The notes below the pieces were generated by a model. It made no database searches. It saw only the letters and a list, made by a program, of their open reading frames with translations, and was not told the origin of the DNA. A stretch of 39,607 bases of DNA from contig JAJEFL010000157.1 in the NCBI GenBank assembly GCA_022820435.1, positions 1 through 39,607 on the forward strand, given 5' to 3'. The translations under genes were made by a program, and so were the position numbers. Positions 1 to 8,574 of the stretch are shown here, piece after piece. This DNA is from Bin80 sp022820435 (lineage in GTDB: Bacteria; Bacteroidota; Rhodothermia; Rhodothermales; Bin80). How positions within the stretch are numbered: position 1 is the first letter of the stretch; every line of letters begins with the position of its first letter.

Positions 1-621
1 GGTGGACATAAAACCAAACAGGTGCCCCGCGTTGTATACCGTGGCCCCGTCAAGCAGGATGAGGGTTTGCCCGGGAGTTCCGCCGCGCACATACAGTCCG
101 GTGGAGCCTTCCACGCCGGACTGAATCCCCGGCATCAACTGAAAGGCTTTTAGCAGATCCGTCTCTCCAAGCAGAGCCGGCAGTGCTTCAACCTCTGCCA
201 TGGAAATTTTCACATTGCTCATTTGAACCTGTTGGTGAAGTCCTTCATATTCACCTGCCTCAACGACGAGCAGAGAATCGTACTCCACGATGGCAGGCTT
301 CATTTCGACCTGTTGGAGTTCCTGCAGGGGGGCATAAAAAACAAGCGTCAAGGTCTCGTATCCTTGGTAACTGAAGCGGATTACCGCCGAGTCACCGGGG
401 ATGGTAAGACTGAAAAATCCGTATTGGTTTGTAGTCGTTCCGCTCTGGATGTAGATCTCGTAGAGATTGGTTCCGACCAGCACCTCCCCGTTATCGGCAT
501 CGGTGACATAGCCACTGACCACCATTGACTGAGCGCAAGAATCATTGAGCGCTACATGTAGGCCAGAACATATCAGTAAGATCGCTAAGCAAACAAATCG
601 CATCATCCGAGGAGTAGTCAT
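1..621 (-). CDS. TonB-dependent outer-membrane receptor, N-terminal part (copy A)
   Basis: The reading frame is open from an ATG at 621 to the window edge, giving 207 residues; the 3' end lies outside. Seen: a hydrophobic signal segment ending near SCAQ, then a carboxypeptidase-regulatory-like beta-sandwich domain (VVSGYVTDADNGE, about residues 33-120), then the start of the TonB plug (ALLGETDLLKAFQLMPG, LYVRGGTPGQTLILLDGA). It matches the receptor at 34672-37011 over the whole visible length, with about 85% identical residues counted by eye, so it is a paralogue. Family knowledge: such receptors bring a ligand through the outer membrane using ExbBD/TonB energy. ATGs at 606 and 603 are alternative starts. 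It lies downstream of the lipoprotein at 1029-2084 on the same strand, an order repeated at the right end of the window. Confidence 0.9.
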   Translation of the reverse strand, partial: MTTPRMMRFVCLAILLICSGLHVALNDSCAQSMVVSGYVTDADNGEVLVGTNLYEIYIQSGTTTNQYGFFSLTIPGDSAVIRFSYQGYETLTLVFYAPLQELQQVEMKPAIVEYDSLLVVEAGEYEGLHQQVQMSNVKISMAEVEALPALLGETDLLKAFQLMPGIQSGVEGSTGLYVRGGTPGQTLILLDGATVYNAGHLFGFMST

Positions 622-1028
622 GCTGATTATATCACCAATTGGTTTGAGGCATATGGGAAGATTACAAGACGCAATTCAATGATAACAGAAAGAAAAGAGA
701 GTTCCTGAAAAGCAATAGTTACCTCCAACTATATTAGTTAAGAGATTCAGCGTAACAGTCATAAATCATTTTGCTCAAACTATGGTGTTTTTTAGGTAAA
801 GTTCAGAATTCTATGGATTAATAAACGCAGATTTATGTACGCACCACTCTTTAATTTTTCTCGAATCAATACTATCTATTTCAATGCAAAATTGAAAATA
901 TATAGAAGACATTATTTTTCATTTATTATCTACGAACGACTATTCGCAACACGATATCTGAAAAATGCTGAAATTACAAGCAATTGTCAGATAAAAATTA
1001 TTGAAAATTATCTTAGATGAAAATATCT
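622..1028. other. AT-rich intergenic region between lipoprotein A and TonB receptor A
   Basis: No convincing gene is seen in these 407 bases. The part from about 700 to 1028 is visibly richer in A and T than the flanking receptor, with long A/T runs. The corresponding gap in the right-hand copy (34407-34671) is shorter and not obviously alike. The region should hold the 3' end of the lipoprotein transcript and the promoter of receptor A, but I cannot point to a clear promoter or terminator. A 61-codon plus-strand reading frame starting at 835 has the low-complexity look of AT-rich noise. Confidence 0.5.
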
Positions 1029-2084
1029 CTAATAGACTTTTTCGTCTTTCATGTCATAGGTTTTGAGGACGAATGAACTAGGCAATTCCGTATTAGGTGG
1101 TTGCCAATTATTTGGTGCCTCATATCCTGAAGTATGCCAACTTATTGACCCAGTCCGTCTTGCTCTTTTCTCTCTGACTCTACACTCAAAAATTCCTTCA
1201 CATTTTTTCTTTCCCTTACCCCCATCTACAACCGTAATCACAAAGTTGGTTGTTGAATAACTCGACATATTTTTTCCATAATATCCGTAATTATAAGGAT
1301 ACCATGTTTCAGTGTTAGCTGGCCTAAATACTAAGGATGTGTAAGCCAAGGATCTGCGGAATGATCTACCGATTGACTGGTTCCATAAATGGTATCCCCG
1401 CTCGTGAATACCCGAACGAGAAGTATAATACTGACCGGTTATAGGATTGTCAAACGGGAACTGGTTTGTTTTTCCGGTCTCGTACCAAACTCGATCAGGG
1501 TTTGCAATTTTATTTATGGATTTGGCATTCTTGATTTCGGCGTATAAAGACCTGATCTCTGGATCACGAAATGTGAAGTCTTCGAGTTCATCAATAGTGA
1601 CTATGTTGCGAGCCAATTTTGCAAATTCTTCAAGATATACGTCTCCATTTATACCGTGGTAAGTCTCCACCTCCAGTTCTGTATCAGACTTTCCAAATTT
1701 TGCCCTGCTGACCGTCTCTTCAGAGACGACATACTTGTATTCGCCTACAATTGCTATACCTTCCATATCAAGAGCAGCAATTTCACTCGGATACAGAGCA
1801 TGCTCAAGCCGGATGTAAAGACTCTTGTTAAGGAATACATGTCCACTTGCATCAACGCTATCCATAAAATGATGAAGATCATCAAGGTCATCAAAAAATT
1901 GTCTAGTCGGTTCAGTGCCGGGATCTAAGTGTACAGTAAAAACGGTACCATCCCCCTGATCAATACTGATTGTTTCTATTTCAGGGTTTACAGTATTTTC
2001 AGAATCTACAACTGTGTCACAAGCGTTAAGCCATAGAAGAGCAATGGTAACGGAGAGTGCTTGGTTAAACTTGCCTAATGTCAT
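1029..2084 (-). CDS. Unrecognised secreted lipoprotein (copy A, intact)
   Basis: This encodes 351 residues. The N-terminus (ALLWLNACDT) is a lipoprotein signal with the lipid-attachment Cys near residue 22, so the mature protein is probably anchored in the outer or inner membrane. Two regions can be separated. Residues about 35-130 are acidic and include the block EIAALDMEGIAIVGEYKY. Residues about 205-345 are aromatic-rich, include the blocks GYHLWNQSIGR and WYPYNYG, and carry a Cys pair (KCEGIFEC) that is also present in the second copy. I do not recognise the family. The GIAIVGEYKY block loosely resembles a segment of some Bacteroidota hypothetical proteins, but that is memory, not a search. 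The gene is AT-richer than its neighbours, which may mean acquisition. A broken paralogue sits at 33343-34406. In both places a TonB receptor follows on the same strand, so a linked role at the cell surface is plausible. Confidence 0.85.
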   Translation of the reverse strand: MTLGKFNQALSVTIALLWLNACDTVVDSENTVNPEIETISIDQGDGTVFTVHLDPGTEPTRQFFDDLDDLHHFMDSVDASGHVFLNKSLYIRLEHALYPSEIAALDMEGIAIVGEYKYVVSEETVSRAKFGKSDTELEVETYHGINGDVYLEEFAKLARNIVTIDELEDFTFRDPEIRSLYAEIKNAKSINKIANPDRVWYETGKTNQFPFDNPITGQYYTSRSGIHERGYHLWNQSIGRSFRRSLAYTSLVFRPANTETWYPYNYGYYGKNMSSYSTTNFVITVVDGGKGKKKCEGIFECRVREKRARRTGSISWHTSGYEAPNNWQPPNTELPSSFVLKTYDMKDEKVY

Positions 2085-2188
2085 TGGAATACGTGTCTTA
2101 AAGAATTGAGTTAGAATAAAAGAGGCACCTGCCCTTACCCAGCCAACCAGAGGCCGGAAGGAATGTTCCCACTGCCGAGATCCGGCGG

Positions 2189-2500
2189 ATGCAGCATCAA
2201 AAAGTCAACAGGGAAAAAGATATGTCGCGGATCGTCTACAACTCCAATATCATGGTTGCAGGTATTCCCAAAGAAGCGTATGACTATGTGGTGAACGGCA
2301 AATCAACCATTGAATGGGTGATGAGCCGGCAAGGTGTAAGCACCCACAAAGACAGCGGCATCGTGAACGATGCCAACGATTTTGCGGTTGAAACCATGGG
2401 CGACCCCGCCTATCCGCTCCGGTTACTCACAAAAGTGATTACCGTCAGCCTGGAGACCATCAGAATCGTTGACACACTCCGTGAAATTGAATTTTCCTGA
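2189..2500 (+). pseudogene. C-terminal remnant of a type ISP / helicase-like restriction protein
   Basis: About 100 codons read AGIPKEAYDYVVNGKSTIEW, then RQGVSTHKDSGIVNDANDFA and TMGDPAYPLRLLTKVITVSL. From memory this is the conserved C-terminal segment of large type ISP restriction-modification / predicted helicase proteins, which normally exceed 800 residues. Nothing upstream continues the family: in frame, the codons back to a stop at 2117-2119 look unrelated, and lipoprotein A begins just beyond on the other strand. The helicase, nuclease and methylase parts are therefore missing. An ATG at 2222 could also start the readable part. It is best read as a relic of a deleted defence gene, probably not functional. 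Confidence 0.7.
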
Positions 2501-2576
2501 CAAGTATCAAGTCTGATCCGTTTTCATGTCCGTGTTGAAAAGCACAGGGATACCCGAAAATTTGTGGGCGAACGGA

Positions 2577-3437
2577 TCAATTCAACTCCTGACGGATTAC
2601 TTCTACATGCGTCGTAAGTTTGGAATCCAACATGCCGCTGAATATACCCCGCACTGGCGGGAAATCACTGTAATCTCTCCCGACTGCAACCTGAATGTGG
2701 CGTTCATCACAGTCTCCATCGTTGACAGGATCCACACCAAACCATCCTGTGCCCGGCAACCAGCATTCAACCCAGGCATGACTCTCGCTGCGCCCGCCAT
2801 TGCCACTGTCCGCTCCAAAGTAGCCTGACACATAACGGGAGGGAATGCCCCAACTCCGCAATATCGAAATCATCACATGAGCATAGTCCTGACACACGCC
2901 CCGACCACCTTCAAGGATGTGATCTATCGGCGACTGCGCGGTGGTACTCCCAGGCTCGTAGACAAAGGCCGTGCGCAGCGTCGCTTTAAGTTTCTGGATG
3001 CTGTTCAAGGGAGTGTTGCCTTTCTCGATCCCAAATTCCTTCATAAATCGCTTCAACGTAGCAGATGAGGGTTGTGCAAAGTGACTCGGCTGGAGCATGA
3101 TCCACTGCTGTGGATCCTGTATAGAAGCTTCAAGAGCATCCCAGTTTAAGGTTTCAAGAGAATCAGGCAGCGGAGGCGGGGAAATCACATCAACCTCAGA
3201 GATTGCACGGATGTGAAGTTCGTGATGCGGGCTGGGACGATCAAAAAAATGGCCCTGATTACCGTAAGGAGCACTGAACGTAAAAATGGCACCCCCAGGA
3301 TCCGTGTTAAGAGAAAAGTTGCGGACCAACTGGCGAAGATTACGGGCAGGTACAAGGAAAAGTGTAAGCACCGATCCAGTTACGGCGCTTTTGTATGTAA
3401 ATTTCAACTCATGACGTATGGAATAGCGGGCAGTCAT
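2577..3437 (-). CDS. Transglutaminase-like cysteine peptidase family protein
   Basis: This encodes 286 residues with no signal peptide. Residues 1-85 form the beta-rich N-terminal domain that usually precedes bacterial transglutaminase-like domains (YSIRHELKFTYKSAV). The catalytic domain follows with a complete triad: Cys182 in GRGVCQDYAHV, His220 in ESHAWVEC and Asp236 in FGVDPVND. Family members hydrolyse or form amide bonds. It is the last gene of a three-gene minus-strand operon, and its ATG overlaps the stop of the alpha-E gene by 4 bases, so translation is probably coupled. The triad transglutaminase + alpha-E + circularly permuted ATP-grasp is a known conserved association, predicted to make or process a peptide-like product. 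The actual substrate is unknown. Confidence 0.92.
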   Translation of the reverse strand: MTARYSIRHELKFTYKSAVTGSVLTLFLVPARNLRQLVRNFSLNTDPGGAIFTFSAPYGNQGHFFDRPSPHHELHIRAISEVDVISPPPLPDSLETLNWDALEASIQDPQQWIMLQPSHFAQPSSATLKRFMKEFGIEKGNTPLNSIQKLKATLRTAFVYEPGSTTAQSPIDHILEGGRGVCQDYAHVMISILRSWGIPSRYVSGYFGADSGNGGRSESHAWVECWLPGTGWFGVDPVNDGDCDERHIQVAVGRDYSDFPPVRGIFSGMLDSKLTTHVEVIRQELN

Positions 3438-4402
3438 GATGGTAATCCCTGCTCTAAAGAATAATGTATATACTCTTCAATGATGAGGTTGTGGAGTGTA
3501 CGACAGTCTTCAGCAAAATCTTCCAGGAAATCCTGTGTATCTGCATCATCCGTGGAGGCCTGCGAATTTGTCTCAATTGCAGCGGCTAAGCGCAATGCGT
3601 GGCGATGCGGTGCTCTTCGCGGATGCCGTCCCCCCGCCGGATCTATACCTGACAGTAAAAACTGAACGGATCGGGTCGAGAAACTCAGGGAATACGGAAT
3701 CTCAGGATTGGCAATCAAAAAAGCCAGTGCCTGTTCAGACTGAATCATCATTGAATAGGTTCGGCAGTATGCCTCGTAGGCCGCGCACACACGCAGCAGC
3801 CCTGCCCACGTTTGAGATTTTTTACTAGACGGACAGGACCATGCCTGCAACAGGGCTGTCTGGAGTTGTAAACGCTCTACAAAGCGGCCCAATTCAAAGA
3901 ACCTCCACGCATGATCTCTGGACATTCTGGTCTCAATAACGCCGGATAAATGTCGAAGTCGGTCAACGACCCCCGCAGGCAGCCTGCTGGGACCCTGCCC
4001 CCAATACTCTGTAAAGTTGCAGTTTCGGAGCCATAGAAAACCATCATTAAGGCAGGTCCAAACCCGAACAGGCAGCCAGGGACGAAGCTGTTTGGCATTC
4101 TCACGGGCTTTCGCCCAACTCTGAATAATGGAATCACGATTTTCGGTGTCTTCAATCAGATGAGCCGCAAGCGCAAAGGCATCAGGAACCAGAAAGGCTT
4201 CCGCATTGCCAGTTTCCGTAGGAGATATGGGAGGAGGCTGGCCCAGTGCCGCATACAAGATCCGCCAGCCGTGCGCCAATACATCAACAGGCCGATCAAC
4301 TAGACGTGCAAGATGATGGTCCAGTAGACGCGCCGTATGCTCAGCACGCTCAAAATATCGACCCATCCAGTAAAAATCTCCAGCAGCTCTAGCCAGCATC
4401 AC
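3434..4402 (-). CDS. Alpha-E domain protein (DUF403 family)
   Basis: This encodes 322 residues, predicted mostly helical. The N-terminus (ARAAGDFYWMGRYFERAEHT) is the hallmark of the alpha-E family, and a second family segment (MSRDHAWRFFELGRFVERLQ) lies near residue 165. The family has no established catalytic activity and is almost always encoded next to a circularly permuted ATP-grasp and a transglutaminase-like protein, as here. It overlaps the stop of the ATP-grasp gene by 4 bases (ATGA) and is overlapped in the same way by the transglutaminase gene, so the three are one translationally coupled unit. It is probably a partner of the ATP-grasp ligase, but this is inferred from context. Confidence 0.92.
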   Translation of the reverse strand: MMLARAAGDFYWMGRYFERAEHTARLLDHHLARLVDRPVDVLAHGWRILYAALGQPPPISPTETGNAEAFLVPDAFALAAHLIEDTENRDSIIQSWAKARENAKQLRPWLPVRVWTCLNDGFLWLRNCNFTEYWGQGPSRLPAGVVDRLRHLSGVIETRMSRDHAWRFFELGRFVERLQLQTALLQAWSCPSSKKSQTWAGLLRVCAAYEAYCRTYSMMIQSEQALAFLIANPEIPYSLSFSTRSVQFLLSGIDPAGGRHPRRAPHRHALRLAAAIETNSQASTDDADTQDFLEDFAEDCRTLHNLIIEEYIHYSLEQGLPS

Positions 4403-5961
4403 GCAGTCCTTTCGTTTTCATTAATAATCCATAGATCCTTGCAGCCTCCACCCTGACTTGAATTGACGACTAGACTTCCCTGACGAAGCGCGACGCGGCA
4501 GAGCCCCCCAGGCGCGACCCAGGTTTCTTTTCTTCCTCGAAGCACAAAAGGGCGAACATCTACATGGCGCGGTACGATCTTCCCGCCAAAAAAGCACGGT
4601 GCACGGGAAAGAGCGAGCGTCGGTTGAGAAATAAAATTCGCCGGATCACTTCGCAACCGTTTAGAAAAATCTCTTTTCTCCTTTGCTGATGCATGCGGCC
4701 CGACCAACATTCCGTACCCCCCGGACCCTCCGACTTCCTTCACAACTAATCTATCAAGATTTTCCAGTGTATACGTGAGTCCCTCGGTAGTCCTGCACAG
4801 GTACGTCTCAACATTTGAAAGAATCGGCTCCTCCGAAAGAAAATATCGGATCAGTTTGGGTACATAGGCATAAAGTGCCTTGTCATCGGCCACACCGGTA
4901 CCCGGGGCATTGGCAATGATAACATTACCCATCCGATATGCATGAAACAGGCCGGGGACTCCCAGAAGGGAATCACTGCGAAACGTCACCGGATCCAGAA
5001 ATTCGTCATTTACCCTTCGGTAGATCACATCAACCCTCTTGAGTCCAGAGACCGTTCGCATGTACACTAGACCGTTATGTACAACCATGTCACGTCCTTC
5101 AACGAGTTCAGCCCCCATCTCACCGGCGAGAAAGGCATGTTCATAGTACGCTGAACTGTACCGGCCGGGAGTCAATACTGCTATCCGTGGACGTTGTGTC
5201 CAAGTAGCAAGTGAGGCCAACTGAGAATAAAGCTGCCCTGGGTATGGAAGAACCTCCCGCACATTATGCGCCCGATACAGCCGTGGCATGGCCTGCTTTA
5301 TCGCAGCACGGCAGGCAAGCATGTAAGAGACACCTGACGGCACACGAAGATTGTCTTCAAGGACGGAAAATCCATCATGAGTACGAACTATATCTGTGCC
5401 GCAAACCGAGACATAAGTATCGTGGGGGACCTTTGTGTCCAGCATTTCCATGCGATATTGGGGGCATCCCAAAACCAGTTCGTGAGGTACGATACCATCA
5501 CGCAGTGACCACCCTTCATGGTAAATATCCTTCAGGAACAGATTGAGCGCGTGCAAGCGCTGGCGAAGTCCCTGGTCAATATGATCCCATTCAGAATCAG
5601 TTAGAACCCGCGGCACGCAGTCAATCGGAATAATTTGCTCCGTAACTTCTTTTTTCCCAATTACCGTGAAGGTGATCCCCTCATGAAGAAACTGTCGACT
5701 AACACCATCATGAAGCTGCATCAACTGCTCTGATGTGGCATTATTGAACGCCGTGCCCAATTGCTGCGCCGCCGGACGCAATGTCCCATCGCCATGGAAC
5801 ATCTCGTCTCGAAAACGGCTTTCCATCGAATAATGAGCGAACCCTCCTTCGCCAGCAACAGTGGGGCCTACTACGCTTGACCGCACACGATCAAAAGACA
5901 TGTGTGCCGTTGTGCTCAACTTATCCGGAACAGATGTGGTTGCCGTCTCCAGTGTATCCAT
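4399..5961 (-). CDS. Circularly permuted ATP-grasp protein (type 2)
   Basis: This encodes 520 residues. Family blocks visible in order: VLEDNLRVPSGVSYMLACRA (about 200), VDVIYRRVNDEFLDPVTF (about 310), ANAPGTGVADDKALYAYVPK (about 350), VVKEVGGSGGYGMLVGP (about 405) and SRAPCFFGGKIVPRHVDVRP (about 455). The last two hold the expected nucleotide-binding Lys, the Gly-rich loop and the late acidic/basic residues of the permuted ATP-grasp fold. ATP-grasp enzymes join a carboxylate to an amine through an acyl-phosphate. It is first of the triad operon and is preceded by a 401-base non-coding region, where its promoter should lie. The first 30 or so residues are Thr/Ser-rich, so the true start could be the downstream Met at AHMSFDR. 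The ATG at 5961 is kept because the frame is open. Confidence 0.93.
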   Translation of the reverse strand: MDTLETATTSVPDKLSTTAHMSFDRVRSSVVGPTVAGEGGFAHYSMESRFRDEMFHGDGTLRPAAQQLGTAFNNATSEQLMQLHDGVSRQFLHEGITFTVIGKKEVTEQIIPIDCVPRVLTDSEWDHIDQGLRQRLHALNLFLKDIYHEGWSLRDGIVPHELVLGCPQYRMEMLDTKVPHDTYVSVCGTDIVRTHDGFSVLEDNLRVPSGVSYMLACRAAIKQAMPRLYRAHNVREVLPYPGQLYSQLASLATWTQRPRIAVLTPGRYSSAYYEHAFLAGEMGAELVEGRDMVVHNGLVYMRTVSGLKRVDVIYRRVNDEFLDPVTFRSDSLLGVPGLFHAYRMGNVIIANAPGTGVADDKALYAYVPKLIRYFLSEEPILSNVETYLCRTTEGLTYTLENLDRLVVKEVGGSGGYGMLVGPHASAKEKRDFSKRLRSDPANFISQPTLALSRAPCFFGGKIVPRHVDVRPFVLRGRKETWVAPGGLCRVALRQGSLVVNSSQGGGCKDLWIINENERTA

Positions 5962-6362
5962 GTTCGGTACAATCCTATATTCTTGGTCAGATTTATTGCA
6001 GCCTCCGGTTCAATATACTACAATTTATCGCAGCGGCGCAGTTCAATCGTCTTCCAAGAACTATCAGATTTTCTGAAATTCATGAGTAAGTACAGATGAC
6101 TTTGAACAGCCCCGGATACATTGAACCGGACCGAAAGTCAGACCCAACACTTTTATAATACCATTAGCAGTGAGCCATCCGGCAGAAGGCCTACATAACC
6201 CCGGCCATTGTTGTTCTCAAAAAGGACAGATCGGCACAGAATATGGCTACCACCACTATGGGGCCGGTCTAGATCTGTACACAGATCCTAGTCCATGATC
6301 CAATCCAGATACGATCTTCAATCTTTCAATTCCCGGATTTCATGTAGATCTTAATGGCCAGA
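5962..6362. other. Intergenic region between metG and the ATP-grasp operon
   Basis: No supported gene lies here. Both flanking genes are on the minus strand, so it should contain the end of the metG transcript and the promoter of the ATP-grasp operon. The one structured element is an inverted repeat at 6269-6291, described separately. Short plus-strand frames starting at 5781, 5861 and 5902 extend into it but are shadows of the ATP-grasp gene. Confidence 0.5.
6269..6291. repeat. Inverted repeat upstream of the ATP-grasp operon
   Basis: The arms CTAGATCTGT (6269-6278) and ACAGATCCTAG (6281-6291) are complementary apart from one bulged C and are separated by two bases. There is no T-tract on either side, so it does not look like a Rho-independent terminator. 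It sits about 310 bases upstream of the ATP-grasp start and about 70 bases past the metG stop. It could be a protein-binding site or an RNA stem at the end of the metG message; neither is shown. Confidence 0.35.
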
Positions 6363-8447
6363 TCAGCAGACCACAGAACCAGGCTCGCTCTCTGATGCAA
6401 CCAATGTGAGCGCACCCTCTCTGTCCTCTGCCATGAGAAGCATTCCCTGACTCTCCAGACCCATCATCCTCCTAGGAGCCAGATTCGCAACCACCACAAC
6501 CGAACGGCCAACCATTTCCTCCGGCGCAAAATGCTCGGCAACCCCCGCTAGAATCTGACGGGTTTCATCGCCGAGATCCACTTGCAGTTTCAGCAGTTTT
6601 TTTGATTTCGGGACTGGTTCCGCACTGAGAATGCGGCCCGTCCGCAGATCCATCTTCACAAAATCATCATAGGTGATCGTCGGCTTCGCCTCCGCATATG
6701 GAGGCGCTGCTGCCGGTTCGGTGGATTCTAATTTTTCTATTTGTGTCTGAATGGTATCGTCCGTTACTTTATGGAAAAGAATTTCTTTCCTGCCAAGCAT
6801 GTGCCCCGTCGAAAGGGGCGAAGAAGCCGCCTCCAGCCAGCCAAGCCCTTCCGAATCACCGGAGTCGGGCAGACTGGACCGCACGCCCTCAAAGCCTAAC
6901 ATTGCCCGGAGTTTCTCCGCTGAAAACGGAAGAACCGGATCCATCAGCACCGACAAAGCGGCCGCAATCTGCAGGGATACATGAACCGTATTCGCACACC
7001 GGTACCGGTCGTTCTTCCGGGATAGCCAGGGAGCCTGGTCATTGAAGTACTTGTTCCCTAACCGTGCGATATTCATCGTCAAACGCACCGCTTCGCGGAA
7101 CCGGAACCGCTCATAGGCGGCCCCGATCTGCTCCGGGTACGCCGCCAATTCAGCAAGGGCCGCTTCATCTGCCTCCGAAGGATTCGACAGCGGAGGGACC
7201 TTGCCGTCAAACTCACGTTCAGCAAAGGTCAGTGCGCGGTTTACAAAATTGCCCAGTATATCCGCCAACTCACTGTTGACGCGCGTCTGAAAATCATTCC
7301 AGTTAAAATCAGAATCCTTGGACTCCGGGAGCGTACTGGCCAGAACATAGCGTAAAAGATCGGGCGGAAATTCTTCCAGATACTCGTGCAGCCATACCGC
7401 CCACCCCCGGCTTGTTGACAGTTTGCTGCCCTCAATATTCAGGAACTCATTCGCAGGAACCTGATCCGGTATGACATATTCCCCGTATGCCATCAACATG
7501 GCCGGAAACATCAGGGTATGAAATACGATATTGTCCTTTCCGATAAAATGAATCAATCTCGACCCTTCATCCTGCCAATAGAGCTTCCACCGCTCTGGAT
7601 CCCCTTTGCGCTCCGCCCACTCCCGCGTGGACGAAATGTACCCGATGGGTGCATCAAACCACACATAAATCACTTTCCCCTCGGATTCCACACCCGCCAC
7701 ATCTGCAGCCTCTCTGGGAACAGGAACCCCCCAGGGGACATCACGGGTGATCGCCCGATCCCGCAACCCGTCGGTAAACCACGCTCCGATCTGCCCAAGA
7801 ACATTCGGCTTCCATTCGGGATGACTGGCAATGTACGCTTCCAACCGGCTCTGCCACTCGCCTAAAGGCAAATACCAGTGCGTGGTCGGACGCAGTTCCG
7901 GGACTGCATCGGTCAGTGTACTCCGTGGATTTTTGATCTCAGTCGGACTCAGCGATGCACCGCACTTTTCACATTGATCACCATACGCATCATCATGGTC
8001 ACAGGCAGGACAATCGCCATGCACAAAACGGTCGGCAAGAAACACCTTCGCCTCCGGATCATATAGATGCTCTTCACGCCTCAATACAAACTCACTGGAT
8101 AGCCTCCGAAAAAAATCCTGACTGGTGTCTGTGTGAACCTTACGTGTCGTGCGGCTATAGTTGTCAAAACTGATCCCCACCCCCTTAAAACTGTCCTGAA
8201 TAAGGGGATGATAACGATCCACAACTTCCTGCGGAGTGATCTTCTCCTGCATTGCCTGCATCACGATTGCAACCCCGTATTCATCGGATCCGCAGACATA
8301 GACCACATCCCGCCCCTGCAACCTCAAATACCGGACATACATGTCCGCCGGCAGATATGCACCGGCAAGATGCCCGATGTGCACCGGACCATTTGCATAC
8401 GGTAACGCGGAGGTCACCAATGTGCGCTGAAAAGATGTGTCGGGCAT
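6363..8447 (-). CDS. metG: Methionine-tRNA ligase
   Basis: This encodes 694 residues, full length. It charges tRNA-Met with methionine in the cytoplasm. Visible parts: the class I HIGH motif at residues 23-26 (GPVHIGHLAGAY); a zinc knuckle with Cys146, Cys149, Cys159 and Cys162; the KMSKS-equivalent KLSTS at 342-346; an anticodon-binding helical domain at about 385-540; and a C-terminal tRNA-binding OB-fold at about 590-694 (DFVKMDLRTGRILSAEPVPK). KLSTS in place of KMSKS is usual in Bacteroidota-type enzymes. A variable linker rich in Ala/Pro joins the last domain. It is transcribed away from hisB, with 127 bases between the two starts. Confidence 0.98.
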   Translation of the reverse strand: MPDTSFQRTLVTSALPYANGPVHIGHLAGAYLPADMYVRYLRLQGRDVVYVCGSDEYGVAIVMQAMQEKITPQEVVDRYHPLIQDSFKGVGISFDNYSRTTRKVHTDTSQDFFRRLSSEFVLRREEHLYDPEAKVFLADRFVHGDCPACDHDDAYGDQCEKCGASLSPTEIKNPRSTLTDAVPELRPTTHWYLPLGEWQSRLEAYIASHPEWKPNVLGQIGAWFTDGLRDRAITRDVPWGVPVPREAADVAGVESEGKVIYVWFDAPIGYISSTREWAERKGDPERWKLYWQDEGSRLIHFIGKDNIVFHTLMFPAMLMAYGEYVIPDQVPANEFLNIEGSKLSTSRGWAVWLHEYLEEFPPDLLRYVLASTLPESKDSDFNWNDFQTRVNSELADILGNFVNRALTFAEREFDGKVPPLSNPSEADEAALAELAAYPEQIGAAYERFRFREAVRLTMNIARLGNKYFNDQAPWLSRKNDRYRCANTVHVSLQIAAALSVLMDPVLPFSAEKLRAMLGFEGVRSSLPDSGDSEGLGWLEAASSPLSTGHMLGRKEILFHKVTDDTIQTQIEKLESTEPAAAPPYAEAKPTITYDDFVKMDLRTGRILSAEPVPKSKKLLKLQVDLGDETRQILAGVAEHFAPEEMVGRSVVVVANLAPRRMMGLESQGMLLMAEDREGALTLVASESEPGSVVC

Positions 8448-8528
8448 GGGGTATAAGGCTTACCTACCGTTCAACAAAAACATATCGCTGCGGATCCTGC
8501 TCCCATAAATGAGTACTCCCGCGCCAAA

Positions 8529-8556
8529 TTGTATACTTGTGCGTACAAGGTAAATT
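8529..8556 (+). promoter_or_regulatory. Possible promoter of the his operon
   Basis: TTGTAT (8529-8534) and TAAATT (8551-8556) are separated by 16 bases, and the hisB ATG follows at 8575. The spacing suits a sigma-70-type promoter, but both boxes are weak. CTTGT and ACAAG form a short inverted repeat inside the spacer. I see no leader peptide with a run of His codons, so classic attenuation is not evident. This is a guess from spacing. Confidence 0.22.
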
Positions 8557-8574
8557 CAATCATCTCTCACAGTA

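Noticed and set aside
835..1020. 61-codon frame in the AT-rich gap
   Set aside because: Composition follows the AT-rich DNA and no family features are visible.
8448..8574. Histidine attenuator or T-box leader before hisB
   Set aside because: The 127-base gap has no His-codon leader peptide and no T-box sequence; only a weak promoter-like pair is visible.
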